Assembly (NCBI GenBank): GCA_004293445.1
Contig: RDYP01000001.1
Coordinates: 206,754 to 270,753, forward strand
DNA: 64,000 bases
Origin: Verrucomicrobiota bacterium
GTDB taxonomy: Bacteria; Verrucomicrobiota; Verrucomicrobiia; Verrucomicrobiales; Akkermansiaceae
Direction: 5' to 3'
A program made the position numbers and the translations under genes. This document shows positions 8,058 to 17,020 of the stretch, one piece after another. The stretch's first letter is position 1. Every line of letters starts with the position of its first letter. The notes under the pieces were generated by a model, which was not told the DNA's origin, did not search any database, and worked only from the letters and a program-made list of their open reading frames with translations.

Positions 8058-9350
8058 ATGAATCGTCTGCGCGTGCTCAAACTCGGCTGGGAATTTCCTC
8101 CTCTGATCAATGGTGGACTCGGTATTGCCTGTCTTGGTTTGTCTCAAGCCTTGGCCAGGCATGTTGATTTGCGGGTCGTTGTTCCGCGTGCAGCTCCCGA
8201 CTCGGGTTTTGAAGGATTTGAATTGCTCGGGCTCAACCATCTTCGGATCGAGGATGTGGAGGCAGCGGAGAGTGTTTATCGCTACGAGAGCTTCGCCCAG
8301 ATCGACCGGGTACCCATTCACCTCGATCCCTACGATTCTGATGAGACCACGGTGGAAAAGATTCGGATGGAACCGGGCGGAGAAGTGCGTTTTTCCCAGA
8401 CCACCCGAAATCAGCTTGAGCAGTTCAAGATGGGCGATCTTTACGGTTCGGATCTCGGCAGCAAGGTCATCGAATTCTCCAAGATCGCCGCAAAGCTTGC
8501 CCTACAGAGCGAGTTCGACATCGTGCATGCCCACGACTGGATGACCTTTCTGGCAGGAGTGGAAGTGAAGAAGGCAACCGGCAAGCCGTTGGTCCTTCAT
8601 GTCCATGCGTCGCAGTACGATCGGGCTGGAGCGGATGCTCGCGGATGGATTTTCGAGATCGAAAAATATGGCATGGAGCAGGCGGACGCGGTGATTCCGG
8701 TCAGTCGCTACACAGGGCAGATTTGCGCGAGCCATTATGGCATCAAGTCCTCGAAAATTCATCCCGTTCACAACGGGGCGGAGCCGGTGAAGGTGTTTTC
8801 GACAAAAAAGAAGTTCCCTGAAAAACTGGTTTTATTCCTCGGTCGGCTGACGGCGCAGAAGGGGCCGGAGTTCTTCCTCGAGATTGCAGCAAAGGTGCTC
8901 GAGCGGAATCGGAACGTTCGCTTCGTCATGGCTGGTACGGGTGAGCGCCTGAAGCCACTGATTGAGAGTGGAGCCTTTCGCGGGCTCGGCGGTTACTTCC
9001 ATTTCACGGGATTTCTGAACAAGGAGAAAGTGAATGAACTACTGTCCATGACCGATATCTACTGCATGCCATCGGTGTCGGAGCCGTTTGGTTTGTCGGC
9101 GCTCGAAGCGGCTCAATTCGGCATTCCTGCCGTGATTTCGAAGCAGTCGGGTGTTGCCGAGGTATTGAAGGGAGCGCTCAAGGCGGATTTCTGGGACGTC
9201 GAATTGATGGCTCGGCACATCACGGATTTGCTGAACGACGACGAGCTGCGCGAGCGGGTAGTCCAGCAGGCGGCTAAGGACATGGCGGCATCGACCTGGG
9301 ATGCCGCCGCCGCGAAGGTTCTCGATGTCTACCGCAGTCTCATGCCGTGA
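8058..9350 (+). CDS. Glycosyltransferase family 4, glycogen-synthase-like
   Basis: A 430-residue GT-B glycosyltransferase. The N-terminal domain opens with LKLGWEFPPLINGGLG, the nucleotide-sugar synthase-type loop with KxGG replaced by NGGLG, and includes VHAHDW. The C-terminal domain has LFLGRLTAQKGPEF and the E-x7-E motif in EPFGLSALEAAQFG, with SGVAEVL after it. It is followed 86 bases later by a GH57 enzyme. GT4/GH57 pairs are known from several phyla and are thought to build or trim alpha-glucans; acceptor and donor cannot be determined here. A 234-bp stretch upstream holds no gene I trust. Confidence 0.9.
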   Translation: MNRLRVLKLGWEFPPLINGGLGIACLGLSQALARHVDLRVVVPRAAPDSGFEGFELLGLNHLRIEDVEAAESVYRYESFAQIDRVPIHLDPYDSDETTVEKIRMEPGGEVRFSQTTRNQLEQFKMGDLYGSDLGSKVIEFSKIAAKLALQSEFDIVHAHDWMTFLAGVEVKKATGKPLVLHVHASQYDRAGADARGWIFEIEKYGMEQADAVIPVSRYTGQICASHYGIKSSKIHPVHNGAEPVKVFSTKKKFPEKLVLFLGRLTAQKGPEFFLEIAAKVLERNRNVRFVMAGTGERLKPLIESGAFRGLGGYFHFTGFLNKEKVNELLSMTDIYCMPSVSEPFGLSALEAAQFGIPAVISKQSGVAEVLKGALKADFWDVELMARHITDLLNDDELRERVVQQAAKDMAASTWDAAAAKVLDVYRSLMP

Positions 9351-9436
9351 AAGGGGACGCGATCATCATCGTATCGGAAGACATCCACGAGGATGATCCT
9401 TGGTCCTAGTTCCTCATTGAAATCCATCGCCACCCG

Positions 9437-10645
9437 ATGCCCGATCTCTGCCTCTACTTTCAGGTTCATCAGCCAAACCGGTTGATTCCTTACGACTTTT
9501 TTCGGATTGGCGAGCATGCCTATTACGAAGATGAGGGTTTGAATGGGGAGATTCTCTCGAAGGTCGCTGAAAAGTGCTATCTGCCGGCAAACGCGATGTT
9601 CACCAAGGCGATCCAAGAGAGTCGTGGACGATTTCGCATGGCGCTGTCGATCAGTGGAACGGTGATCGAGCAGATGCAGCGACATCGTCCGGATGTCTTG
9701 AGGTCGTTTCAGGATCTGGTCGCCACCGGAAATGTTGAATTGCTGGCGGAGACCTACTATCATTCGTTGGCCTTTGTACATTCGAAGAAAGAGTTTGAGC
9801 GTCAGGTGGAGCTTCACCTCGACAAGCTTGAGGAGGTCTTTCACATCCGACCTCGGATCTTTCGGAACACGGAGTTGATCTACAACAATGCGATCGCTGC
9901 GCAGGCCGAGACCATGGGCTTCGACGGGATCCTCGCGGAAGGGGTCCCTTGGGTGCTGAACGGACAGTCGCCCGACTATCTCTATCGAGCTCCCCAAGTT
10001 TGCCAGTTGAAGACCCTGCTCCGGAATATCGAGTTGTCAGATGATCTCGGCTTTCGATTTTCCGATCGTAGTTGGAGCGAGTGGCCTTTGACGCCGGAGA
10101 AGTTCGCCGGTTGGATCAAGCGGGCACCGGGCGATGTGGTCAATCTGTTCCTCGATTACGAAAGCATCGGCGAGCATCAGGGCAGGGACAGCGGTGTCTT
10201 TGAGTTCTGGGAAAGGTTGCCGGATGCGGTGCTGGACGAGGATGTGAAATGGGTGACTCCGAGCGAAGTAGTCGATCTTTTCCGAGCATCGAAGGAATAC
10301 GATTGCCATTGGCCGACATCGTGGGCCGACGCCGAGCGTGATCTCAGCGCATGGATGGGCAATGTGATGCAGCAGGAGGCGATCGCAAAGATTCACAAAT
10401 TGGAAGAGGAGGTGCTTGCCGCGAAAGACGCGGAGTTGTCGCACGCATGGGCCAAGATGCAGACATCGGATCACTTTTACTGGATGTCCACGAAGAGGGG
10501 GACCGATGGCAGCGTGCACGAGTACTTCTCGCCTTATGGCAGCCCCTACGACGCCTACATGTATTTCATGAACGCCCTCGCCGATCTACAGATCCGCATC
10601 AGGCGAAGTCTGGAGGCTCGGGCGATGATGGACGGCGGTGGGTAG
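9437..10645 (+). CDS. Glycoside hydrolase family 57 alpha-glucan enzyme
   Basis: A 402-residue GH57 protein. The conserved N-terminal motif LYFQVHQPNRL comes first, then YHSLAFVHSKKEF, FRNTELIYNN with the candidate nucleophile Glu, and LFLDYESIGEHQ with the candidate acid Asp. GH57 includes alpha-amylases, branching enzymes and 4-alpha-glucanotransferases; the short length without C-terminal helical extension resembles the alpha-amylase-like group. Pairing with the upstream GT4 suggests cytoplasmic storage-glucan metabolism; no signal peptide is present. It ends ten bases from the convergent anti-sigma gene. Confidence 0.9.
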   Translation: MPDLCLYFQVHQPNRLIPYDFFRIGEHAYYEDEGLNGEILSKVAEKCYLPANAMFTKAIQESRGRFRMALSISGTVIEQMQRHRPDVLRSFQDLVATGNVELLAETYYHSLAFVHSKKEFERQVELHLDKLEEVFHIRPRIFRNTELIYNNAIAAQAETMGFDGILAEGVPWVLNGQSPDYLYRAPQVCQLKTLLRNIELSDDLGFRFSDRSWSEWPLTPEKFAGWIKRAPGDVVNLFLDYESIGEHQGRDSGVFEFWERLPDAVLDEDVKWVTPSEVVDLFRASKEYDCHWPTSWADAERDLSAWMGNVMQQEAIAKIHKLEEEVLAAKDAELSHAWAKMQTSDHFYWMSTKRGTDGSVHEYFSPYGSPYDAYMYFMNALADLQIRIRRSLEARAMMDGGG

Positions 10646-10655
10646 GGCGATCGGT

Positions 10656-11387
10656 TTACAATTTCGCGATCGCCACCACTTGTTGCTGCTTGGACCGGAC
10701 GACACCGCCAGGCTGCTCGAGGGTGATCACGAAGGCGATTGGCTTTGTCACGGCGAGTTTCGCGCGAATGGGAATCACGAAGGGGCCTGGCACTGACGGG
10801 ATGTCGAAGACGCCACCGTCGACGGGAAATTCGTCGCGGGAGGGATCGACGATCCAGAGCTGATATTGGCGCTCAGAGGGATCGTTGGCGGGGACTTGAT
10901 TCAGGGTCATGTAGCCTTCTTGACGGGCCCCGCTCCACAGAACTTCGCCGCCGACGGCGCGGTAGGCGTCGCCGGCGGGAGTGAATTGGAGCTGGGTGAG
11001 ATCCGTGGCAGAGGCGATGAGCGACTGTCGCCGATCGGGGATCGCTGAATTTCTGTCCGGGACGAGTGCCTGAAAGACGAGAAGCACGAGGAGGCAGGCG
11101 GCTGCCGCCCAGCCTAGCCAAGGTGAAGCGAGAAGGCTGACCGGGCGCCTCGATGCTTCCGGAGGATTGAAAGGCGTGGTTTGCGAGGCAAGGCGCTCGG
11201 GACTTGTGCGCTTGATGCAGGATGCCTCGAGTGCTGCAGCCAAAAGGTCGAGACTAGGGTCTCCGGTGAGTCCTAATTCCTCGGAGAGAACTTTCCACTC
11301 GGCGGCCTCGGAGGCGTCGAGATCCCCGAGGGCACGCCCTGCATCGAGCTCGGCGAATCGTTCCATTCGTTCGTCGATGCTGCTCAT
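10656..11387 (-). CDS. Anti-sigma factor, RskA-like
   Basis: A 243-residue membrane anti-sigma factor. The N-terminal cytoplasmic part (MERFAELDAGRALGDLDASE) resembles zinc-less anti-sigma domains; a membrane helix follows at about residues 88-107 (WLGWAAAACLLVLLVFQAL). The outer domain, with YQLWIVDPSRDEFPVDGGVF and TLEQPGG, matches the anti-sigma-K factor C-terminal domain. The ATG overlaps the sigma factor stop by four bases, the standard arrangement for a cognate pair. It presumably binds the upstream ECF sigma factor and releases it on an envelope signal. Confidence 0.88.
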   Translation of the reverse strand: MSSIDERMERFAELDAGRALGDLDASEAAEWKVLSEELGLTGDPSLDLLAAALEASCIKRTSPERLASQTTPFNPPEASRRPVSLLASPWLGWAAAACLLVLLVFQALVPDRNSAIPDRRQSLIASATDLTQLQFTPAGDAYRAVGGEVLWSGARQEGYMTLNQVPANDPSERQYQLWIVDPSRDEFPVDGGVFDIPSVPGPFVIPIRAKLAVTKPIAFVITLEQPGGVVRSKQQQVVAIAKL

Positions 11388-11971
11388 GCCATTCGCGGGT
11401 TTGAGTTTGGTGCCATATCGCCCAGATGCTTGAACATTGAGCGTGCTTCGATGAGTCCGCGGCGAAGGCGGGTTTTTACACTGCCAAGCGGCAGGCCGGT
11501 CAGTTCGGCGATTTCACCATGGGTCATGCCTTGTTCGAAATGCAGGACGAAGAGTCGGCGGGTTTCTTCAGGGAGGCGATCGAGTGCCAACCAGAGTGCT
11601 TCGCGATCGAGTTCGCGGCCGGGGATTTCCGACGGTGCCTCGAATTCGGCGGAGCTTGTCAGGGATTCGATTTCGGGCAGCCGCTGTTCACGCCGCAGCA
11701 AGTCGATCGACCGGCGGCGGGCGATGACGGCGATGAAGCCTGCCTCGGCAGCGAGACTCGGATCGTGGCGACCGGCGCTCCTCCAGACTTCGGTGAAAAT
11801 TTCCTGAATCAAGTCATCGGCCTCCGTGAGGTTCCTGACCCGGCGCTGAACGATGGTTCTGACCAGTGGACCATAGGTGCGAATGCAGTCCTCCATGGCC
11901 AACTCGTCGCCACCCGCGACGCGGGCCAACAAGCCGGACTCGTAGGAGGAGTGTTCATCCTTCGTCGTCAC
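11384..11971 (-). CDS. ECF RNA polymerase sigma factor
   Basis: A sigma-70 family ECF factor. Region 2 runs from ARVAGGDELAMEDCIRTYG to LRREQRLPE, including EADDLIQEIFTEVW, and region 4 includes TRRLFVLHFEQGMTHGEIAE then GSVKTRLRRGL. The frame is open up to an ATG at 12142, but the extra N-terminal 57 residues look unlike the family, so GTG 11971 is taken as the start; the choice is uncertain. The stop overlaps the anti-sigma ATG (ATGA). On the minus strand at 12214-12187, GGAAAT and GATAAA are separated by 16 bases, which might be an autoregulated ECF promoter; this would also fit the longer start. Confidence 0.88.
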   Translation of the reverse strand: MTTKDEHSSYESGLLARVAGGDELAMEDCIRTYGPLVRTIVQRRVRNLTEADDLIQEIFTEVWRSAGRHDPSLAAEAGFIAVIARRRSIDLLRREQRLPEIESLTSSAEFEAPSEIPGRELDREALWLALDRLPEETRRLFVLHFEQGMTHGEIAELTGLPLGSVKTRLRRGLIEARSMFKHLGDMAPNSNPRMA

Positions 11972-12269
11972 GCATGGCGTCTCTACTGGGGAATCGCCCG
12001 ATTGCAAAGATCGACTTGCGGGCATGCGGGAAAGAACAGCGGCGCCGAGGCGAAGTCGCCAGGGCGATTGAGCGGACTCGTGCCGGATCGTGCCGCACGA
12101 GGTTGGTGCGGGGTGGGGTTGGACACGGAGTTCGGAGTTCATCGGATGCGAGCGACGTGCCGGTGGTGCTCGCTGCGTCGTTCGCGTTTATCCTCCGCGT
12201 GGATTCACATTTCCGCCTTTGGTGAATTTATGCTGTTCGGGCCGGTGCGATCGCCTAGACCGATGTCCG

Positions 12270-12977
12270 GTGAAGGGAAGTTTGTGGTGTTTGCACGGAG
12301 CGGTTGGCCGAGCGTCCGCTTGGCAGGGATTCGCTTCGCCCGGTTGGTCGGTGCGGCGGGTGGATCTTTGGCGATTCCTCGCCTGCTGCCCGATGAGCCT
12401 GCGCGGGTTTGGCGAGGCATTCAATGAAGAGGCGCGAGGTGGCGAGGGGAAGCGAGTCCTAGTGGGCTATTCAATGGGGGCGCGTTTGGCCTTGCATGCC
12501 TTGCTGGCGAAAGGGTCTTGGGATGCGGCGATTTTGGTCGCGCCTCATCCCGGCTTGGAGATGGCGGAAGAGCGGGCGGAACGAAGGGTCTCGGACGCTC
12601 GATGGGCGGGTTTGGCGATGAGCGGAGACTGGCGAGAGTTTCTTACAGAGTGGGGAGCGCAACCACTTCTGGCGGGCGTGTTGGCAGGGGATCCGCCGTC
12701 TGAGTCCTCGCGGCGGGAGATCGCGCGGAGCTTTGTCGATTGGTCGCTGGGAGCGCAGGAACCGCTGTGGCAGCGACTGCCGGAAATCTCTTGTCCGGTT
12801 TTATGGTGCGTGGGGGAGCGGGATCAGAAATTTCGGGAATTCGGGGAGCGCGCTGTGGGACTGCTGCCGAACGCTGAATTGTGGATAGCAGCGGGGGCGG
12901 GGCATCGGGTTCCATGGGAGCAGCCCGAAGCTTTCCGATCAAAGGTCGGGGAATTTCTTGAGCGGGTGCTTTCCTGA
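12270..12977 (+). CDS. menH: Alpha/beta hydrolase, probable MenH
   Basis: An alpha/beta hydrolase of about 235 residues, probable 2-succinyl-6-hydroxy-2,4-cyclohexadiene-1-carboxylate synthase of menaquinone synthesis. The oxyanion-hole motif LHGAVG begins the protein, the nucleophile elbow is GYSMGARLAL, the acid is in CVGERDQKF and the catalytic His in GAGHRVPWE. The frame is open further upstream, but homology begins at KGSLWCLHG, so the GTG at 12270 is preferred. The call as MenH rests mainly on being the first gene of a men cluster; the fold alone would allow another ester or C-C hydrolase. Confidence 0.75.
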   Translation: MKGSLWCLHGAVGRASAWQGFASPGWSVRRVDLWRFLACCPMSLRGFGEAFNEEARGGEGKRVLVGYSMGARLALHALLAKGSWDAAILVAPHPGLEMAEERAERRVSDARWAGLAMSGDWREFLTEWGAQPLLAGVLAGDPPSESSRREIARSFVDWSLGAQEPLWQRLPEISCPVLWCVGERDQKFREFGERAVGLLPNAELWIAAGAGHRVPWEQPEAFRSKVGEFLERVLS

Positions 12978-12995
12978 GTGGAGAGTCGCGCCGCC

Positions 12996-13811
12996 ATGTG
13001 GACTACCGTTTGTGAATTCGAGGACATCCGTTTTGAAACCGCGGATGAGGGGCAAATCGCGAAGATCACGATCAACAGGCCCGAGGTGCGCAATGCCTTC
13101 CGCCCGCAGACGGTCAAAGAGATGCTTGTCGCCTTCGAGATGGCGCACGAAGACCCGCGGGTCGGCGTGGTCATCCTGACCGGCGAGGGACCAGATGCCT
13201 TTTGCTCCGGCGGCGATCAGAAGGTGCGCGGGCACGCAGGTTACATCGGGGGGGACGGCGTTCCTAGATTGAATGTCTTGGACTTACAGAAAAAAATCCG
13301 TGGTTTGCCAAAGCCGGTGGTGGCCATGGTGGCAGGCTATGCGATTGGTGGCGGCCATGTCTTGCATGTCGTCTGCGACTTGACGATCGCCGCGGACAAC
13401 GCGCGTTTTGGTCAGACCGGTCCCAAAGTCGGTTCTTTCGACGGAGGCTTGGGTTCGAGCTATCTCGCACGCATCGTCGGCCAGAAAAAGGCGCGCGAAA
13501 TCTGGTATCTTTGCCGACAGTATGATGCGGCCCAGGCGCTGGACATGGGACTGGTCAATACGGTGGTGCCTCTGGCGGACCTCGAAGCGGAGACGCTCAA
13601 GTGGTGCCGCGAGATGCTCGCTCATTCGCCGCTGGCACTGCGCTGCTTGAAGTCCGCGCTAAATGCCGACTGCGACGGCCAGATGGGGCTGCTCGATTTG
13701 GCCGGAAATGCGACCTTGCTCTATTATATGAGCGAGGAAGCCAAAGAAGGAAAACAGGCCTTCGTTGAGAAACGGCAGCCGGATTTCGGTCGTTTCCCAC
13801 GGGTTCCCTGA
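12996..13811 (+). CDS. menB: 1,4-dihydroxy-2-naphthoyl-CoA synthase
   Basis: A crotonase-fold enzyme of about 271 residues that closes the second ring of menaquinone from o-succinylbenzoyl-CoA. Recognisable MenB features are [12 protein letters not shown], the oxyanion-hole loop [20 protein letters not shown], the active-site [14 protein letters not shown] segment and the C-terminal FVEKRQPDF. The ATG at 12996 gives the usual N-terminus; a GTG 18 bases earlier is also possible. It starts 18 bases after menH. Confidence 0.95.
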   Translation: MWTTVCEFEDIRFETADEGQIAKITINRPEVRNAFRPQTVKEMLVAFEMAHEDPRVGVVILTGEGPDAFCSGGDQKVRGHAGYIGGDGVPRLNVLDLQKKIRGLPKPVVAMVAGYAIGGGHVLHVVCDLTIAADNARFGQTGPKVGSFDGGLGSSYLARIVGQKKAREIWYLCRQYDAAQALDMGLVNTVVPLADLEAETLKWCREMLAHSPLALRCLKSALNADCDGQMGLLDLAGNATLLYYMSEEAKEGKQAFVEKRQPDFGRFPRVP

Positions 13812-13871
13812 ACGGGCCTTCGCGCACTTCAGAAGGGATCGCCGGGCGGCTTTTTGTTTGCCCTATCGTCG

Positions 13872-14768
13872 ATGGGTGGGCTTGTTGCCGGCGTGATCCT
13901 TCCTCTGCTGCTCGCAACCCGCCCCAAGACGCTGCCGGCGGCAATCGTCCCGGTGTGGGTCGCTTGTGTTCTTTCCTGGAAATTGACCGGTGATTGCGAT
14001 TTCGTGCTCGCCAGCGCGACGCTGGGCGGGGCGGTTTTCATCCAGATTGCGACGAACCTTTTCAATGATGCGATCGATGCGGAGAAGGGGGCCGACACCG
14101 AGCGCAGGACCGGGCCGAAGAGGGTAACGGCCAGCGGTTTGATGTCTCGGTCCGCAGTGATGGGCTGGGCTGGGCTTTTTCTTGTATTGGCGCTGGCCTG
14201 TGGAGTGCTGCTCTATCGCGCGGCGGGTTGGCCCATTCTTGCCATCGGACTTCCTTCGCTCTACCTCGCTTACGGCTACACCGGCGGTCCACTGCCACTG
14301 GCCTATCGCGGCTTGGGCGAGATCTTCGTGATCCTGTTTTTCGGTCTGGTCGCGGTCGCAGGCACGGTATTCATACAGACGGGTCAGTGGCGAATGGAGG
14401 CTTTGTTGCTGGGCGGGCAGGTCGGACTGCTGTCGGCGGTGTTGATTTCGATCAATAATCTTCGAGATCGTGAGGAGGACTCCGGAACGGGTAAGCGGAC
14501 CTTGGCGGTGCGTTTGGGATCGAGAGCGGCTCGTTTACTGGTGTGGTTGGAGATCAAGGTCGCGGTGTTTCTCGGGCTAGCTTGGTTTCACTATGATCTT
14601 GGCTGGTTGGTGCTCGCCACCTTGCCCGTTTGGACCTTGGGGCTGAGGGTTCTTTGGGGAGTTTTCACCCTTCCGGAGGGTCAGCGGATGAATCGACTGC
14701 TGGCCTTGGCTGCGTTGCAATTGATCGCATTTGCTGGCCTCTTCCATTTTTTGGCTGCGAAGTTCTGA
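13872..14768 (+). CDS. menA: 1,4-dihydroxy-2-naphthoate polyprenyltransferase
   Basis: A UbiA-superfamily membrane prenyltransferase of about 298 residues that attaches the isoprenoid tail to dihydroxynaphthoate. It begins with the family motif LLATRPKTLPAAIVP, carries the first Asp-rich motif in NLFNDAIDAEKGAD and the second in NNLRDREEDSGTGKRTLAVR, and has about eight or nine hydrophobic helices. An upstream TTG (13854) is a weaker start option than ATG 13872. Its position between menB and menC confirms the pathway. Confidence 0.93.
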   Translation: MGGLVAGVILPLLLATRPKTLPAAIVPVWVACVLSWKLTGDCDFVLASATLGGAVFIQIATNLFNDAIDAEKGADTERRTGPKRVTASGLMSRSAVMGWAGLFLVLALACGVLLYRAAGWPILAIGLPSLYLAYGYTGGPLPLAYRGLGEIFVILFFGLVAVAGTVFIQTGQWRMEALLLGGQVGLLSAVLISINNLRDREEDSGTGKRTLAVRLGSRAARLLVWLEIKVAVFLGLAWFHYDLGWLVLATLPVWTLGLRVLWGVFTLPEGQRMNRLLALAALQLIAFAGLFHFLAAKF

Positions 14769-14807
14769 GCTTGGCGTTTTCGATGAAGCCGTGCGAGGAC
14801 TTCCCGC

Positions 14808-15770
14808 GTGAGCAATTTGCTGTGGTATTGGCATTACCGTTTGAAGAGTCGGCGTGATCTGAACTCGCGGTCACCACGACGTGAATTCGAAGGGCTGTTG
14901 CTGCGTGACGGCGAGGGTGGGTATGCCTGTGTCCATCCTTGGCCGGAGTTGGGGGACCCATCGCTTCAGCGCTGCCTCGACGACTTGTCGGGACCCCGTC
15001 GTTGGCCGATCATCCGGAGGTCGCTGCGCTGCCTTGAGATGGATGGGGCTGCGCGATCTTTGAAAGATCCGCTTTTCGAGGATTTGGAGCTACCGCCGAG
15101 TCATGCCACGCTGACGGGCTGCGATGTGGCTTTGGTGGCGAAGGCGGTGGAATCAGGGTTTTCGGCGGTAAAGTTGAAATGCGGCCACGACCCGGCGTTG
15201 GAGATGGGTTTCCTCGCCGAGATGGGCGGACTTCATCAGGAGCTTCGCTGGCGGCTGGATTTCAATGAATCTTGTGATGCCGATCACTTGATTGCGCTGC
15301 TTGCGGGACTTCCGCCCGGCATCCGGGAACGGATTGATTTCATCGAGGACCCTTGCCCGTTTTCTGAATCGAAGTGGGACAAACTTTGGCGCGAGGGGCA
15401 GGTGCCCTTGGCGGTCGATCGCGAGTCGGGACCGCATCGGGTGGCGGCTCAATTCGTGGTAATCAAGCCAGCGATCGACGAGCCATGGCTGCTTGCGGAA
15501 GCGGCTGCGGAGCGGGGTCAAAGGGTGGTGGTGACCAGCTATATGGATCATCCGCTGGGTCAATCTTTCGCTGCCTGGGAGGCCGGGCGTCTTGCCCTGC
15601 AATTTCCGGGTTTGGTGGGGGTGTGTGGTTTGCAGACGCACCATTTGTTCGAGGCCGACGCCTTTACTGAAGCACTGGGTCCGTGGACGCCAGACTTCCA
15701 TGCGGCTCCGGGAACGGGTTTGGGTTTCGATGATCTTTTGGAGAAACTGCCATGGAAGCGGGTTCCTTGA
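14808..15770 (+). CDS. menC: o-Succinylbenzoate synthase
   Basis: An enolase-superfamily enzyme of 320 residues that dehydrates SHCHC to o-succinylbenzoate. The catalytic Lys lies in VKLKCG, metal ligands in RLDFNES, DFIEDPCPF and AVDRES, and the second Lys in VVIKPAIDE. The start is GTG at 14808. The stop TGA overlaps the menE ATG by one base. Sequence divergence in this family is high, and the operon context makes the assignment firm. Confidence 0.92.
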   Translation: MSNLLWYWHYRLKSRRDLNSRSPRREFEGLLLRDGEGGYACVHPWPELGDPSLQRCLDDLSGPRRWPIIRRSLRCLEMDGAARSLKDPLFEDLELPPSHATLTGCDVALVAKAVESGFSAVKLKCGHDPALEMGFLAEMGGLHQELRWRLDFNESCDADHLIALLAGLPPGIRERIDFIEDPCPFSESKWDKLWREGQVPLAVDRESGPHRVAAQFVVIKPAIDEPWLLAEAAAERGQRVVVTSYMDHPLGQSFAAWEAGRLALQFPGLVGVCGLQTHHLFEADAFTEALGPWTPDFHAAPGTGLGFDDLLEKLPWKRVP

Positions 15771-16870
15771 TGCGTCCGGAGTTCTGGGCGGAGGAGGTTC
15801 CGCTGGTCATGGGGGAGTCGATAGAGCTCTCGCACGGCTTGCCAGGATTGGTCTATTTCCGAAGCTCTGGAACGACGGGTGAGCCGAAATGGATCGGGCT
15901 GCGGCGTTCTGCTTTGTTGGCATCGGCAGCGGCGGTGAATCGGCACCTTGAGGTGGACTCAGGCAGCGTATGGGCGCTGGCATTGCCGCTCACCCATGTC
16001 GGAGGCTTTGGGGTAATTGCTCGGGCGCATCAGGCGACCTGCGGTTTGGAGGTCTTCACTGAAAAATGGAGTGCGCTCGGCTTCGGGCGATGGTTGAAAG
16101 GAGTGGAGGCGAGTCATCTATCCTTGGTGCCGACCCAAGTGCATGACTTGGTGATCTCGTGCATCGCGGCACCTGAGACGCTTCGTGCGGTGGTGGTAGG
16201 CGGGGGCGCTCTCGATGCCTCTACGGGGCGGGCGGCGCGGGCGCTGGGTTGGCCGGTATTGGCGAGTTACGGGATGACGGAAGCGGGTTCGCAGATCGCA
16301 ACCCAAGGGCTTGAGAAACTAGAAACGGCGTACGTCACGGATGCGCTGGAGATTCTGCCTTGCTGGCAGCTGCGTCGGACGTCTGAGGGGCGCCTTGAAA
16401 TGCGTGGTGATACCTTGTTCGAAGGCTGGCTGGTGAATGAAGACGGGATTTGGAGATATCGGCCGCGCGAAGGGGATTGGTTTGTCACTTCTGATACTGG
16501 GGACATCGGGCCCACTGGCTTGCGGGTCACCGGCCGGGCCGATACCTCGGTGAAGATCCTCGGTGAACTGGTCAATCCTTTGGCGGTAGAGACCAGGTTG
16601 CGAGACCTTGCGGGGATGCCACTGCCGCCGACATCGCTCTGCGTGGTCGCAGTGCCGGAAGCTCGTGCCGGGATGCGTCTAGTTCTAGCATACAATACGG
16701 AATGCCTTCATCGCGAGCAGGCAGAATCGCTGCTCGATCGCTACCACTCGACCTGCCCCGGATATTGCAGAATCTCATCGACGCTCGCAATGCCAGCGCT
16801 GCCGACCAGTCCCTTGGGGAAGCTATTGCGCGGCGAGTTGGCGAGGATTGCCAGCGAGAAGACGAATTGA
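15770..16870 (+). CDS. menE: o-Succinylbenzoate-CoA ligase, short form
   Basis: An AMP-forming acyl-CoA synthetase of about 366 residues. The phosphate-binding loop is RSSGTTGEPKW, the substrate/adenine region SYGMTEAGSQ, the hinge-region Asp in SDTGDIGPTGLRVTGR, and the C-terminal catalytic Lys is in PLGKLLRG. It is clearly shorter than usual MenE (about 450-490 residues), mainly in the N-terminal domain. The ATG at 15770 overlaps the menC stop as TGATG; a start at 15752 is also open. Last gene of the visible men operon. Confidence 0.9.
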   Translation: MRPEFWAEEVPLVMGESIELSHGLPGLVYFRSSGTTGEPKWIGLRRSALLASAAAVNRHLEVDSGSVWALALPLTHVGGFGVIARAHQATCGLEVFTEKWSALGFGRWLKGVEASHLSLVPTQVHDLVISCIAAPETLRAVVVGGGALDASTGRAARALGWPVLASYGMTEAGSQIATQGLEKLETAYVTDALEILPCWQLRRTSEGRLEMRGDTLFEGWLVNEDGIWRYRPREGDWFVTSDTGDIGPTGLRVTGRADTSVKILGELVNPLAVETRLRDLAGMPLPPTSLCVVAVPEARAGMRLVLAYNTECLHREQAESLLDRYHSTCPGYCRISSTLAMPALPTSPLGKLLRGELARIASEKTN

Positions 16871-16958
16871 AGATTGCCAATCTCCGGCGAGCGGTAATAG
16901 TTCAGTTGTCTTGATTAAAAGACCTTTCCAGATGCCGTTATTCCACGGCGTGTCGGAG

Positions 16959-16980
16959 ACCGGTGGCGGTCCGGTTTTCT
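16959..16980 (+). terminator. Weak terminator candidate after men operon
   Basis: ACCGG (16959-16963) and CCGGT (16971-16975) can pair around a 7-base loop, followed by TTTCT. The stem is only five base pairs and the T-run short, so this is a weak Rho-independent terminator candidate between menE and the PIN-PhoH gene. The surrounding 150 bases (16871-17020) hold no gene I trust. Confidence 0.3.
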
Positions 16981-17020
16981 GTCCCCCTTGAGCCGCCCAT
17001 ATCCATCACTCAACCTCACC

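Noticed and set aside
12077..12101. Inverted repeat CTCGTGC/GCACGAG between sigma factor and menH
   Set aside because: GC-rich seven-base arms are expected by chance in this composition; no family consensus recognised.
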